Shown piece after piece: positions 51,199 through 62,700 of a DNA stretch of 64,000 bases; position 1 is the stretch's first letter; each line of letters opens with the position of its first letter. This DNA comes from Pleodorina starrii (lineage: Eukaryota > Chlorophyta > Chlorophyceae > Chlamydomonadales > Volvocaceae): positions 6,324,001-6,388,000 of the forward strand of contig BRXU01000001.1 in the NCBI GenBank assembly GCA_030267565.1, in the 5' to 3' direction. A program made the position numbers and the translations under genes. The notes beneath the pieces are model-generated. The model worked only from the letters and a program-made list of their open reading frames with translations. It had not been told where the DNA came from and ran no database searches.

Positions 51199-51592
51199 AC
51201 TGGAAATTGCAAGCTGGTCAAAACAACGCCAGTTCGCTAAACGCAGCCGGAACGCGGCATATTTTGACCAAGTATACAGTTACACGTCCACTTGACAGCT
51301 TCTGCAGTTTTTAGCGTTGATGCTTTTGTGAGCTAGGACGGGGTGTGCGGTGAGTTGGACGTGGTTCCGGCGATGAGCTGGTGGGCTGCATGGAATAACT
51401 AGTAAGCAAGTAAGTTTCCATACAGTATGTATTGTACATAAGCACAATTGGCCATTAGATATTGTTTTTTAGAAGTTGAGTAGACGGGGAACGACGATTA
51501 TGACAAGGATCTGTTTCTCCGGCGCATGCATTTCGCTAGAGTGAATTATCATCCAGCTCACCACTCGACCGCGTTACAAATGTACCATTTTG
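51199..51592. promoter_or_regulatory. Divergent intergenic promoter region
   Basis: Only 394 bases separate the ATG of the minus-strand coiled-coil gene from the ATG of the plus-strand carrier gene. Both promoters and leaders must lie here. The stretch is AT-richer than either gene, but no defined element was recognised. Confidence 0.5.
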
Positions 51593-54500
51593 ATGACGCA
51601 CGCTAGCGGGAGCAGCAAGGTAGCCATCATGTTTGCGGGACCAGCCCGCATCGCAACGGCGCCCTACATGCCTGACAGCGTGAACAGCGATATGACGCCG
51701 GAAGGACGAAATCGTCGAGCCGGGAACCTCCTGAGTGATTCCGTGGCAGCTCTGCTGTCTTCGAGCTTGTTCACCACGGTATTCTACCCCTTGCACCGAG
51801 TAAAAATCTTACTCCAGACGCAAGACAGCAATCCCCTCATCAAAAGCGGCCAGGCACGTGACTCGGGGGGTTCGATGGCGGTTGGGGCGAACGGACTCGA
51901 CACGCCTGTCAGGTGCTCGACCTGTGTCGCCATTGTACCTGCAGTTTTCGACATTGGAAGCCATTTGTACGCTAAGTCTCCTATTAAAGCATGCCGCGGT
52001 GGGCGCGTCATCGGGTTACGGCTTTCGGCCTTCTGCACATGCCGAAACATCACGATGTCGCAGGCGCCTGGAGCTCTCGTGGCACAAGCCATTGGGCCGC
52101 TTGAACATCCTCCTTCATGTGCTGTGGCATGCGAAAATGCTGCACTCGCATACGCCGTGTTTCTCAGCGCGTGCGCCAACCCTGGCACACGGCCCTCCAT
52201 CACCGTCCATCTGGGGCATGTCGGCCGAAAACAACTCCTGCAGCTCGCTCTTTCTCACAGACCGCCCTAACCTCAGCTACCTTGCACCGCCGCCGCTCCA
52301 CAATCCCCATCCCACGCCCACCTCCCTCATGCCTCATCAGTTCCCCAACTCTCCACGCCAGCACCAGCCCGTCCCCAATCCACCGCCAGCACGCGCCCCG
52401 CCAAAACCAAAAACCACCACTCCACTCCACCCCACTCCACCCCACCACAACCCCGCAGGTCCGTCCATACCGCGTCCTCAGCGCCGTGCCTCGGCTTGTA
52501 CAGGAGGGCGGTGTGCGCGACCTGTGGCGCGGCAATGCGGCCTACATGCTGCGCCACGTGCCCTCCACCACGCTCTCCTTCGCCTTCAAGGACGCGCTGC
52601 TGCGGGCGCTGCCCCACTACGACGCCTCGGCGGATCTGGGCAAGGCCGCCCTGGTCAACATGGCGGCCGGCTTCCTGGGCGGCGCGGCGGCGCTGTTCTT
52701 CGTGTACCCGCTGGACTTCGCCACCATACGGTAGGGAGGGGCACCAGCATGTGGAGTGGGGCTGTGTGTGGTGTGTGCGTGCGTTACCTTCGTAAAGGAC
52801 TGCACAGTGAGGCTTCGGTCTAGGTGGACCGGAACCCGGCAGGGGAACCATAACCCGGCAGAGAGGCGGCCTTGGTGGACCGGAGCCCCGCATTGGGGCG
52901 AGTCCCTGCACTGAATAGCAGGTGAAAAGGGTTCCCAGCCTCCACGTCAAGCTTGGGGCGCGTCGGGAGGGGCGGTGGCATGCGGAGGCGTCAACAGTCC
53001 GGCTCCGGAGCCAGGGCGGCTGGCTGGGCGGCTCCGAGGGTGCGTGCGGTGGACTTGCGCGCCTGAGGGTGGAGCCTCGCGCCTGAGGGGACCCTACGGG
53101 CAAAGTAGGCCGGCGGATGAATCGGCCTTGAGTTGCGGGAGTGGGCGGGGGATGGTGCGCGGGCTGCACTGGTTGTGTCGACCACACGGGTGGTTGTTGC
53201 CTTGATGGAGTTGATAGGCGTTGACTCCATGCGTTGCCTAGGCTGCATGCTGCGGCCTCCGTGCCGTGCTAATGCCGTTGCCGCCGGCCCGCCCGTGTGG
53301 TGCTGCTTCCGTCGGGGTTTGCGGCCTGGCTGATGAGTAACCGGCGTGTCGTACCGTGCCCCGCTCTCCGCGCTGCTTGCTTGGCCCTCTGCCTGCGTCG
53401 TCTGCAGGATGGCTTCGGAGCTGCGACAGAGCAAGAAGCGGCTAGGTTAGTACAGGATGGCTGGGTGGCGGGGTGAGGATGGCGGGGTGGCGGGGTGAGG
53501 ATGGCTGGGTGGCGGGGTGAGGATGGCTGGGTGGCGGGGTGATGGGGCGCACCGCTAACTAACGACCAAGTCATGGCCCCTCGGCTGCCGCAGGCGTCGT
53601 GGACACGTTGAACCTGTCCCACCGGCACGGGGGCCTGGCGGCGCTGTACCGCGGCTTCGGAGTCTCGGCCGCCGCCATCGGGGCGTATAAGGCCCTGTAC
53701 TTCGGGCTGTACGACACTGCGTGTGCGGCCATGGAGCAGGTGGAATCCTTCGTCCTTCGTTGGGTCTGCGGAGGCTGGTTGGCCGGGACTGGGGTTTTGC
53801 GGGTGTTAAGATATTGGAGGCGGGCTTCGGGTTACCGCACAAAGTTGAAGGCCTGTCATGTCCCCTTCACTCATGCAAGCATAAGGCGCGCACAACACCC
53901 CGCTTCGAGGTCGCATGCCGCCGGTCAGCAGCCATCGCCTTCGTTCCCACCACCGTCATCACCGCCCGCTGTTACCGCCGCTGTCAGCGATGCCGCCCGC
54001 GCGATCACTCCCCCAACCCAACCCCGCGCTGTGCCGCACTGCCCCGGACCCGAACCCCGCAGCGCTTCGAGCCCCCTGCCGCCGCCTCGTCCACCTCCGC
54101 CGCCTCCGCCGCCGCCGCCTCTTCCGGACCCCACGCCGCCAGCCCCCTAAGGGCTCAATGGACAAGTGGTTCCGGAGCCCCCAGCTCCTCGCCCCCCGTC
54201 TCAGCCGCCCACCGAGGCCCGAACCACCACCCAGGCCCCAGCCTCGGACCATACCAGGGCCCCACAGTCCTGCAACGCTTCGCCGCCGCGAACCTGGTCG
54301 TGTTCACAGCGTCCACAGTGACATATCCGTTGGACATTGTACGAAAACGGTTGGTGGCGGATACGGCGCTCGGCCCGCGGGGACAGCAATACAAGGGCTT
54401 CCTGGACTGCGTAACGAAAATCGCGCGGACGGAGGGTGAGTCCAAGCCCACTTTACCCTTACCCCGCAGGGGCTGTTTCGGAGGCACCGTGCACCCGGCG

Positions 54501-55028
54501 GGAAAAGGGATGGCGTTGGCGCTGGCCGGGGCACTCGCAGTTGGTTCGTCCGCTGCATGGTGAAGGGTGCTCAGAGGGTAGGGCGGGTTGAAGGCGGGCA
54601 GGGGAAACGTGGGATGGTGCCGTGACTGCAGCGTAAGAGCAGCGCCCAGGTCAGGGCGCGGGAAGGTTACGGTGTGCCTGCAAACAGAGGCCAGCTTACA
54701 CCTGCAAACAGGGAACCAACAAACAGATGCGTGGCACCACCGCATGCCTTCCAATGCATCACAGTGCCCTTCTCTTTCAGCGCCTCAACGTGCCGCCACT
54801 CGCCGCCGCTGCGTGGATGGGTCTTTCTTCTCCCCTCGCACCCGGTCAGGTATGGCCGGTTTCTACCGCTTCTACGGGTACGACATGCTGCTCAGGCTGG
54901 GCGGCGGCGTACTGCTCGTACTGTACGACGAGATGAAGACCCACGGGCCGGCATCTGTGGCGCGGCAGCTGCTCAGCCTGGTGCCGCAGGGCGGGCAACA
55001 GCAGCAGGAGCAGCAGCAGGAGCGGTAA
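51593..55028 (+). CDS. Mitochondrial carrier family protein, ADP/ATP-carrier-like but without RRRMMM
   Basis: Six-helix inner-membrane exchanger of the SLC25 family. Exons 51593-51853, 52459-52730, 53408-53445, 53594-53739, 54258-54435, 54850-55028; phases consistent; 357 residues. Three repeats are visible. Signatures: PLHRVK in YPLHRVKILLQTQ, PLDFATIR, and PLDIVRKR. The nearest family is the ADP/ATP carrier: QTQDSNPLIKSG, LWRGN, SKKRLGVVDTLN, and LVLYDEMK near the end all fit. However, the nucleotide-carrier hallmark RRRMMM is RKRLVA here, and the acidic residue of the first signature is His. The transported substrate is therefore open. Exon 1 must end at a GC donor (CAG|GCACGT) to keep phase. 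The start codon is the first ATG; in-frame later Met codons exist. The C-terminus ends in a Gln run. Confidence 0.82.
53455..53542. repeat. 22-bp minisatellite in carrier intron 3
   Basis: Four perfect-length copies of a 22-bp unit (GGATGGCTGGGTGGCGGGGT plus GA), one with a single base change, fill most of the intron between exons 3 and 4. Confidence 0.9.
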
Positions 55029-55334
55029 CACAGGCGCAGCAGCGCAGGGAACACATACGGTATTGTAGGTTTGTAGCTTCTTGCTGCAACTGATTGGGAA
55101 CTGCCTTTGCCAGGTCCGGCTGGGGGTACTGCGCAGGGCTGACGGTAATGCGCAGCGCGGGAGCGGAGCGCCTGAAGAGGAGAAGCCCAGGGGGCTGGAG
55201 AGGAGAAGCCGAGGGCGCTGGAGAGGGGGTCTGGGGGTGCGCCTGGCAACTGCTGTCCCCCGGGCCACATGATGCGTTGCGCGAGGGCCCCGGTTAGCGT
55301 GCTCGCCACACAGCGCTATGAGAATTGGCAGCAT

Positions 55335-55459
55335 CTGGCGAGACCACACAATGACTTATGGTGCTGCGCTCTGCCAACGCAAGCCCCTTGTCCACGGAAA
55401 CAGCTGAGGGGCCGGGCGCCGGCGGGTAACTGAAGAAAAAGGCAGGCGGGGTCGCGGGA
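55335..55459. repeat. Direct repeat, copy 1 of a 125-bp pair
   Basis: Begins TGGCGAGACCACACAATGAC and matches 58631-58757 at high identity over about 125 bp in the same orientation. It falls in the 3' UTR of the carrier gene. Confidence 0.8.
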
Positions 55460-55465
55460 ATGGCC

Positions 55466-55490
55466 TGTAATATTCCATGTCAATCTGTAA
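55466..55490 (+). terminator. Two TGTAA poly(A) signals of the carrier gene
   Basis: TGTAA occurs at 55466-55470 and 55486-55490, about 440 bases after the carrier stop. Either could direct cleavage of the carrier mRNA. Confidence 0.45.
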
Positions 55491-55857
55491 GGAACACCCC
55501 ACACCCCGCAGTCGCGCAGATGCGTTCAGGCCATCGCAGTAGAACCAACCATCCTTCAGCCATGGCAGAGCCGCAGCGTGAAAATATGACGTGTAGTGTC
55601 CGTCCCTGCAGACGATGACGGCCTTCAGAAGAAAAGCGCGGCCATGAACAGAAATATGGCTCAATTGGGGGGTGATCCCAGTGCTTGTCAAGTAATTGCA
55701 GGACGAAGGCATGACCCATTTTCCGCATGGTACAGAACAGTGATAATTTTCGGATACTAAAATTCCTCATCAACAGTGACACCAGGACTTTTAAGACGAT
55801 GTCGCTGGTAGACAATACACAACTTTTTTCTGAGACTGTGCGAGTATCATATACACA

Positions 55858-57068
55858 TATGCTTTGGAAAGTATGCACCGTCTGAAAAGTCAATCAAGGC
55901 ATACGTACAAGAAGAGAGCTGCGCCGTAAAACTTGTAAACCATGTAAACCATGCGCCGTACTTTCGCCACCGAAAGTGATGAAAGTACGACATCAGCTCC
56001 CCGTAGCATTGTTCCCCACAGGCCAAATGCCTCGCTCGGGCGCACAATCTAGTATCGAATTGTATAACGTATTAGAGTTGTCTCATCGCGCTCATTGTTT
56101 GCATATTGATACGCTAAAGTTGTGCGGCGTCGGCGAGCGGCTGCGACCACGGCCGGCCCTGCGCGGCGTCGGCATGGCTCTCGGAAGCTCGGCCTGACCG
56201 ACCACTGTGTCTTGTCGAGAAGCAGCAGCGCCTTGTCAAGATCCATGTTGACTTTTTGCAGAACTAGCCGGCAGCGAAACTCATTCGGGAGTGCCGACCG
56301 TGGTGAGGGACCGGTGCGCTTGTAGGTCGTAATATGCTGGAAAATAGTACGGCACGCATTCTCCCTCCAGCCTCGCCGGACAAATTTCGCCAAATGCCTC
56401 GCTCGGGCGCACAATCTAGTGTAGAATTGTATAACGTATTAAAGTTGTTAGAGGCATAAGGCCTGAAACGGCACATAGGCAAACTTGATCGGCCCAGAGT
56501 CACGGCTTCCCTTGCTGAGGCCACGCCGACATCCAGAAGCCTATTCGACTGGGCCGCCCCGCAGAGACTTTCATCCTATGCTAAATGGCATTCATAGGAC
56601 CGGCAGAAGATGACTAGCGAGGTCTTGGGCTTGTTTCCGGGGTAGATGCCAACAGCATTTTGGCTCGTATGGCCAAACTAAATCAAAATAATTGACCACG
56701 CTGCCTCCAATGTCAAGGGTAAACTATTTTTGAATTATTGGCCGGGTTGCTTTTCCCGCTTAGGACCGCACAGTCCCGAACGGACGTCCGATAGCTTTTC
56801 CCAGCCGCGGGGCCCCTCGGGGCCACAGCCGCGGGTACGGCCCAGCCGCGGGGCCACAAGGGTGGCCCGACGCATCGCAGCCTACTAACGAGCTTTTGCG
56901 CCCCGTCCGGCCCCCCTTCGGCCACCCACCCGCACACACCCACACACCCCCTCCCTCCCTACTTCGCTCCCGCCCACGCAGTCGCCCTCCTTCCCGCCGG
57001 CCCACTTTCCCAGCCTCCCAGCCTCCCTCCAGGCTTTCCCCCCCTGCCTTCCTCCCTCCACACAGCAC
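55858..57068 (-). mobile_element. Repeat-family element, copy C (inverted, rearranged)
   Basis: About 56087-57065 is the reverse complement of 24384-25345 (copy B), including the GGGA-rich tract and the short MDLDKALLLLDK ORF (minus strand, ATG near 56247). The copy does not reach the shared right terminus. Instead, a 64-bp block is duplicated (56024-56087 and 56390-56453) and is followed by 55858-56015, which matches 6650-6806 of copy A in the opposite relative order. The copy is a mosaic of pieces rather than a simple insertion. Confidence 0.6.
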
Positions 57069-59760
57069 TTCGAGAATTATTTCTCTCCCATGCCACCTGC
57101 GAAGTGCCACTAGCTAGGTTTGGCTGCAGGAGGTATGTGGGTTGCAGGTGCAGCAGCAGCAGGCGCGCGGGCTCCGGGCCGATGCGGCGCTGGGCCTCTT
57201 GGCGCACTTGCCCTGGCGGCATGCACTGCTTGTCTGCAGCAAGGGAGGCCATTTTTTGTACTCCTTAGTCCTTACCAGACAGAGGTTACGTTGGCGACAG
57301 CCGTGACACCGAAGACCGAACGAACGATTTGTGCGCGCGCGCACCTCAAAGACCGAGTGGCGTTACATTGGAAGCTCTATCCCAACGAAAGGACGGCCCG
57401 CGTCCTTAGCCGCCCACCCGCAAGCCATCATGGCCACGGTCCCGCCCAAATTCCCACCACTACCGATCCCCCATCACCCCCACATCACCTGAGTCACAAC
57501 TGAGCGACGATCGAAGGGCGCGCTCCTGGCCGAGACAGTTCATGATGCCATAAGAAAGCAGCTGGTAGTGTCCATTTGGTGGTCACCGACCGTTTACGGT
57601 ACCCAGACGCCCCGCCCAAACATGACAGCCCTCCGAAACGTCCCCGACCGCCCCTTACATGCCGTAACTAAGTTGCACCAACCCCAGAACTACCTTCTCC
57701 TGATGGAATCATGCTTCTTGAGTCCTGATCCACTATGCCCCGTTTCCAAATGCAGCAGTGCAGCACACCACGCGCTGAGCCTGATGAAGGCAACGGTGCC
57801 GGGGGGGGCGGTGCCAGGCAAGTTGCCAAATCAGGCCACACTCCGAAAGCAATCCACATCGCCGACCCTGCCTGGCACACAGCCCCCCCCCCTTCGGCTC
57901 AAAAGCGCACGCCGCCGGCCCCACCGCAACGCGGACTTGCTAAACCTAGGCATGCAGTACTACTGCTGTCACATGCTGCCGCCGCCGCCGTCACACATGA
58001 AGAGATGCACGCACTACCGGCCGCCGGCACAGATGACCGGCGACCCGAAGGCCTAAAATGCAAATCGGCGCAGGACGTGCTCCTCGAGCAACAATTGAGG
58101 GCCCCAAGCAACAGTAGCCCGAAACAAGATGCACGCTGCACCACCCATGATGAAAACATGCATGCCCATTTGGCCGAGCAACGCGACTTGTGCCCCCTCG
58201 GAAGGGCCAAACCCACCACTTCAACGCAAGTCCGGAGCAAGCCCGGAGCGTTTTCTCGCGCCGAGCCTTTCCGCACGAAGAAAGTAAGCACAACTCACAT
58301 GCACGGCAGTACAACAATATACGATAACCGCGAAATTAGCAACTGTTTGTACTGAAGCCGCCTGCTCGGCGTGTCGCTGAGCCCTTTGGGGCCTCCCATG
58401 CTGGTTGTAAAACGTTCCGGCAGCGGGACGAGGGGCAGGCGATTGTCACGCCACTGCCCACATGCCGTACGCAGTATCGTACAACCGTCAACGGGTTCGA
58501 CAACTTCGACGACGACCCAGATAATCAACGTGCCATGCGCTTTGCAAAAACCGCCATATATCCTTTCCGCCGGCTTCAAAAGCCACACAGGTTTCTTATA
58601 TGAAACGCATTGAGGTCGGTTGATGACATTTGGCGAGACCACACAATGACTTATGGTGCTGCGCTCTGCCAGCGCAAGCCCCTTGTCCGCGGAAACAGCA
58701 GAACGGCCAGGCGCCGGCGGGGCGACTGAAGAAACAGGCAGAGGCGTTGTCGCGGATCCTGTTCGGTCAAACATTTGAAATTTGGATTCAAACGCCTCAT
58801 CACCACCGCCGGCTGCCTCCAGTGTCGCGTTGCGAGAGGCATTCGAGGCTTGAACTGCGCCGGCACCGCGACCTTTGGGACATAGCTTCACGCGACAGCA
58901 CCAAGTATCTCCGCGCGAGCAGCAGCTGCAAAGCCTCCGGCTGGCCGCCCAGCCCACCTTTGCAGCCCTCACACACGCATGCAGAAGTGCACGGTAACAG
59001 CGGGACTCGACCCCCTGCAGGTCCCTCAAGGCCGTACGCAATGCCGTACGCAATGCCGTCGACAGGTCGTGAAACGCGCGAGAACCGCGGCGCTATCGCC
59101 GCACCCAGGCTGCGCGTCCCTTGGCCTCGCAGGCTTAACTTGCCGTTGCTCGAGAGGACAAACGCGCCGGTCCCAAGGACCCAGGCTTTTAATGCCCTCG
59201 ATGATATGGCATTCGCACTTGCGTGCAGGCTAAGCAGCAACGACAGTCCTACACGCCCTGATAACTATGCTCGTGGAGTGACAAGAGCGCATTTGAGCGG
59301 GCCGGCTGCCAAAGGAATGTTTTTACCACGTTTTGCTAGACAGCGTCGCCCCTCCTGCACCTGCCCTCGGCACCTGATTCATACAAGACCCTAAAAGACT
59401 AACCAAGACAACTAACCCACTAGCTTACGCGTCACGCAATGACCCCGGATCAATAACAGTGATGCAATTTCCGCAGGTTAGTTCCGAGCAAGTTTGGGGC
59501 TCTGGGCGCATTCATCCTTCGCCTTTCAGGCCCGTCCAGACAGCTGATCCGGGCGGTCTCTACCGGAGTAACCCACTTTAGCCGACAGGCAACGTCTTTA
59601 TGTGTAAGGCGCGAAATACTGCGGGGTCGACAGGGTCGACTTTCACTCGAAAGCAGCGTCATGATCGTCATAAAGGTCACGTAAGTCGCGTCGCACGACG
59701 CTAATATTATGATTATATGTTTACTTTGGCATCAAAGGAGGTTACCGGACTTCACATGCT
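57069..59760. other. Intergenic region with repeat fragments
   Basis: Holds the second copy of the 125-bp direct repeat (58631-58757) and a short GCCGTACGCAAT tandem at 59031-59054. A 252-codon open frame on the minus strand (58295-59053) overlaps that repeat and shows no domain. The rest has nothing I can support. Confidence 0.45.
58631..58757. repeat. Direct repeat, copy 2 of a 125-bp pair
   Basis: Matches 55335-55459 in the same orientation. The two copies bracket repeat element C. Confidence 0.8.
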
Positions 59761-62700
59761 TCACAGGCGCTCCGCGAAGAAGGTCTGCACCACCGACAAG
59801 CCGCTCGTGCCCGAACCTTTGACCACATCCTCCCACGTCGATGGGACAATAAAGCTGAAGGGTATGGGCGCGTAGCGGATGGTCAAGTCGTGTAGGTCGT
59901 ACGGCTGTATCGTACCGCGATAAGTTGTGCCGGGAATGCCGACCTTCCAGATATAGCCCCCGGCTTCGACCTGCGACGGGACAACGCAGCCGGCGGAGGG
60001 GCGCCAGCGCAGACCGAGCGAAGGGCGTCCTTAGCACGACAGCTCCAAAAGCAGCAGCAGCAGCAGCGGTGTCGGCTCTCCAGCAGCAGTGACCACCTCT
60101 GCCATCACGAATTTGACGTCGCGACCCGATGCCCATCTCGCACGTATGCGCCGATCGGCGATATTGTTCTTATTGTGGTGTCGAAGGCGCACTGCCGTCC
60201 CACCCCGGCCCTAGTTCGCACTGCCCCACGGATTGCTCGCGCAGGCCAGATGATGCAAAATCCCCACCGACCCTTGGGTCACCTGCGGGGGCCAGATGTC
60301 TGCCGGCTTCTCCATCAAGACGTCTGCCCGCAGCGGCGCCCGGGTCAACTTGTCCAAAAGCCGCGCCCGGAACCCTAGATGGGCCACCTCCGAAAACCGT
60401 AGCAACGCATTACGGTTGTTGCCATACAGGCCCGCCAGGTCGGATCCGGTGGGGGTTTTCCTGCAGGGGGTGCAGCAGGGAGGAGTGGGCACGGGAAAGA
60501 AACACATGCCGAGCGGGGGAAAAGCGCTGTCGGGGTGCACAAATACGTGTCTCAGGAGCACACCGGCTGGGTAGCGGATTTTCCAGATCGGCATTTGGTC
60601 CTCGTAGCGCTGACCCTGTCGCACACAGCCCACGGCCCTGTCCCACAGCCCTCAAGACTTACCGTACCTCACCCGCCCGCAGCTACGCCAGAGAAACACA
60701 GGACCCCACATTTCCTCGCCACCCATCTCCCCCCCACTGTCTGTCACCCCTTGCTCAAGGCAGAGCCTCAGCCTCCGCGTCCGCCCCCTCGCCTCTTTCT
60801 CCCCCGTCCGTCTAATTCCGTACACCTTGCCGTACAGTTACAGCCCGTACAGCAGTACTACGGGCCCCACGACACCGTACTTGTTGTGCAGCTCCAACGT
60901 CAGCATGTGCAGCCGCTCCGAGTGGTGCAGCCAGTCCGCCAGCGTGCCGATCGCCACATACCAGCTGCAAGCAGTACGACAGTACGACAGCACAGCACTC
61001 ACCAGCGCAGTTGGGCCTTTTGCTTGCTGCTGACACTCCTTCCCACGAAACGCCCCGAGGCAGTCGAGGAGCGTCGCCGATCGACCAACGTCCGTTCGCC
61101 AACACGCCCTCAATGGCTACTTTTCTGCAGTGCGTAACTGCGTATACGTGTGTACATCCCGGCCCATAACCCACTTACTCGGCTCCCTGCGTGGTCCCGT
61201 TGACGAAGCGCCCCATCCCCTGCGTGTCCTGCTTCACCAGGTACATCCGCGCGTGGTTCATGCCGTACACGTTGGCGAGGTAGGCAGGCACCGGATGGTC
61301 GGGGCTCTCACACCAGTTGAGCGCGCCCTGCGAAGTCGCGAAGACGGAGCGGGGCGGGGTGTTGGGTGTACCTCAAAGCTGGCTTCGATCCCGATTCGGA
61401 GACGGGGTAAGGGACACGGGAGCGGACGGGGCGGGGGTTGGCGGCCGGGTGCAGAGGGGTACATGAACCGGGTCTGACGGGCGCAGCGGCTCGGCCCTTA
61501 TGTGAACAACCAGCTGAGTGGCGCTTCAGCGCTCGAACAGCACAGAGGGCGGCTCAGTAGGGGCTCGGGGGTCGGGGCGGGCCAAGCCCGGCCAGTGGCG
61601 TGCCCCGCCTCGCCATGCCTCATGTCGCAGCGTGCGCCCTGTCAAGGGCCGAGCACGCATGCCGTACAACTAGCGCTGTGTGCCGCTTCGCGCCGTCGCA
61701 ACCCACGTTGCGCTTTCCCTTCCCCCCCGGGGTCGCTTCCGCCGCAGTGCACGACCAGGTGTCCTGCTAGCTCCGTCCTTCCCACATCTGGAGGACACTG
61801 TTACAGACACAGGGCCCTCGACAAACCCATGGCGGGCACTGCTGACTTGGACCCACCAGCGCATCGCACGCATCCAGTGTGTAGCCAGCCACCAGCGCCC
61901 CGCCATGCAGATCGGCACTCACGGTGGGCCGCATGGCTGACAGCCACTGGGTCACAGCCTGGGTGGCGCGGGGCGGGGCACACATCGGGCGGATAGGTGG
62001 GGGCGGGTGGAAGGATGATGGTCATTGAAAGGCCCAGGGACCTGGGCCCGGGACGTGAACAAGCCGAAGCGGGCCGACGGGGCGCGTTCCAGCAGGGAGG
62101 CGGAACAGAGCGGGACAGTGCGCTTTCGTGAACCGATGGAATAGGGCAGCGGGATGCGGCCGTGCGCGACACATCTGTCGGCTTTGCGGCCGTGCGCTGA
62201 ACTGTAACTAGCAGTCACTATCGTATAATTACTGTACAGGGGGCGGGGAGTAAAAAAGGACGTAAGGGACCGAACGCAGCGCAGTGAACCGAAGGCGACG
62301 TTGGCTAACGGAACGTATGGCAGGGGGCGGTGACGGCGTGGATGGGCAAGCCTGCTGCCTCCTCCCCCTCCCCCCGCCCGTATGGCGCAGCAACGCTGCG
62401 GATCAGCCCCGCGCCCGCCCCTGCCTTGTAAGTGACCCGGGGGACGTGGCTGTGTTACCTTGTTCTCCGGTTCCATTGAGGTACCGCCGGTAGTCAGGAA
62501 GTACGCGGCCTCGTAGAAGACCCCGCGCATGACTTCGGCGGCCTTGGGGCGGGCTGTGAGGCCGGTTGTGGTGGGGCCAAGGAGGCCGGTGTGGTGAGGC
62601 CGGTTGGGGAGGCGGCGCGAAAGGTCGCTGGGGGTTGCGCCGTGAGGAAGCTGATGTCAGCTGATGGTTTCTAGCTAGGTAGCCCCCGCTGCAGCCCCCT

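Noticed and set aside
58295..59053. 252-codon open frame on the minus strand
   Set aside because: Overlaps a 125-bp repeat and shows no family resemblance or convincing exon boundaries.
60530..60610. Possible extra carboxypeptidase exon with WKIRYPAGVLLRHVF
   Set aside because: Looks a little like the C-terminal YIWKVGIPGTTYRG segment, but the flanking exons already join in phase (60881 to 60460) and match the family without it.
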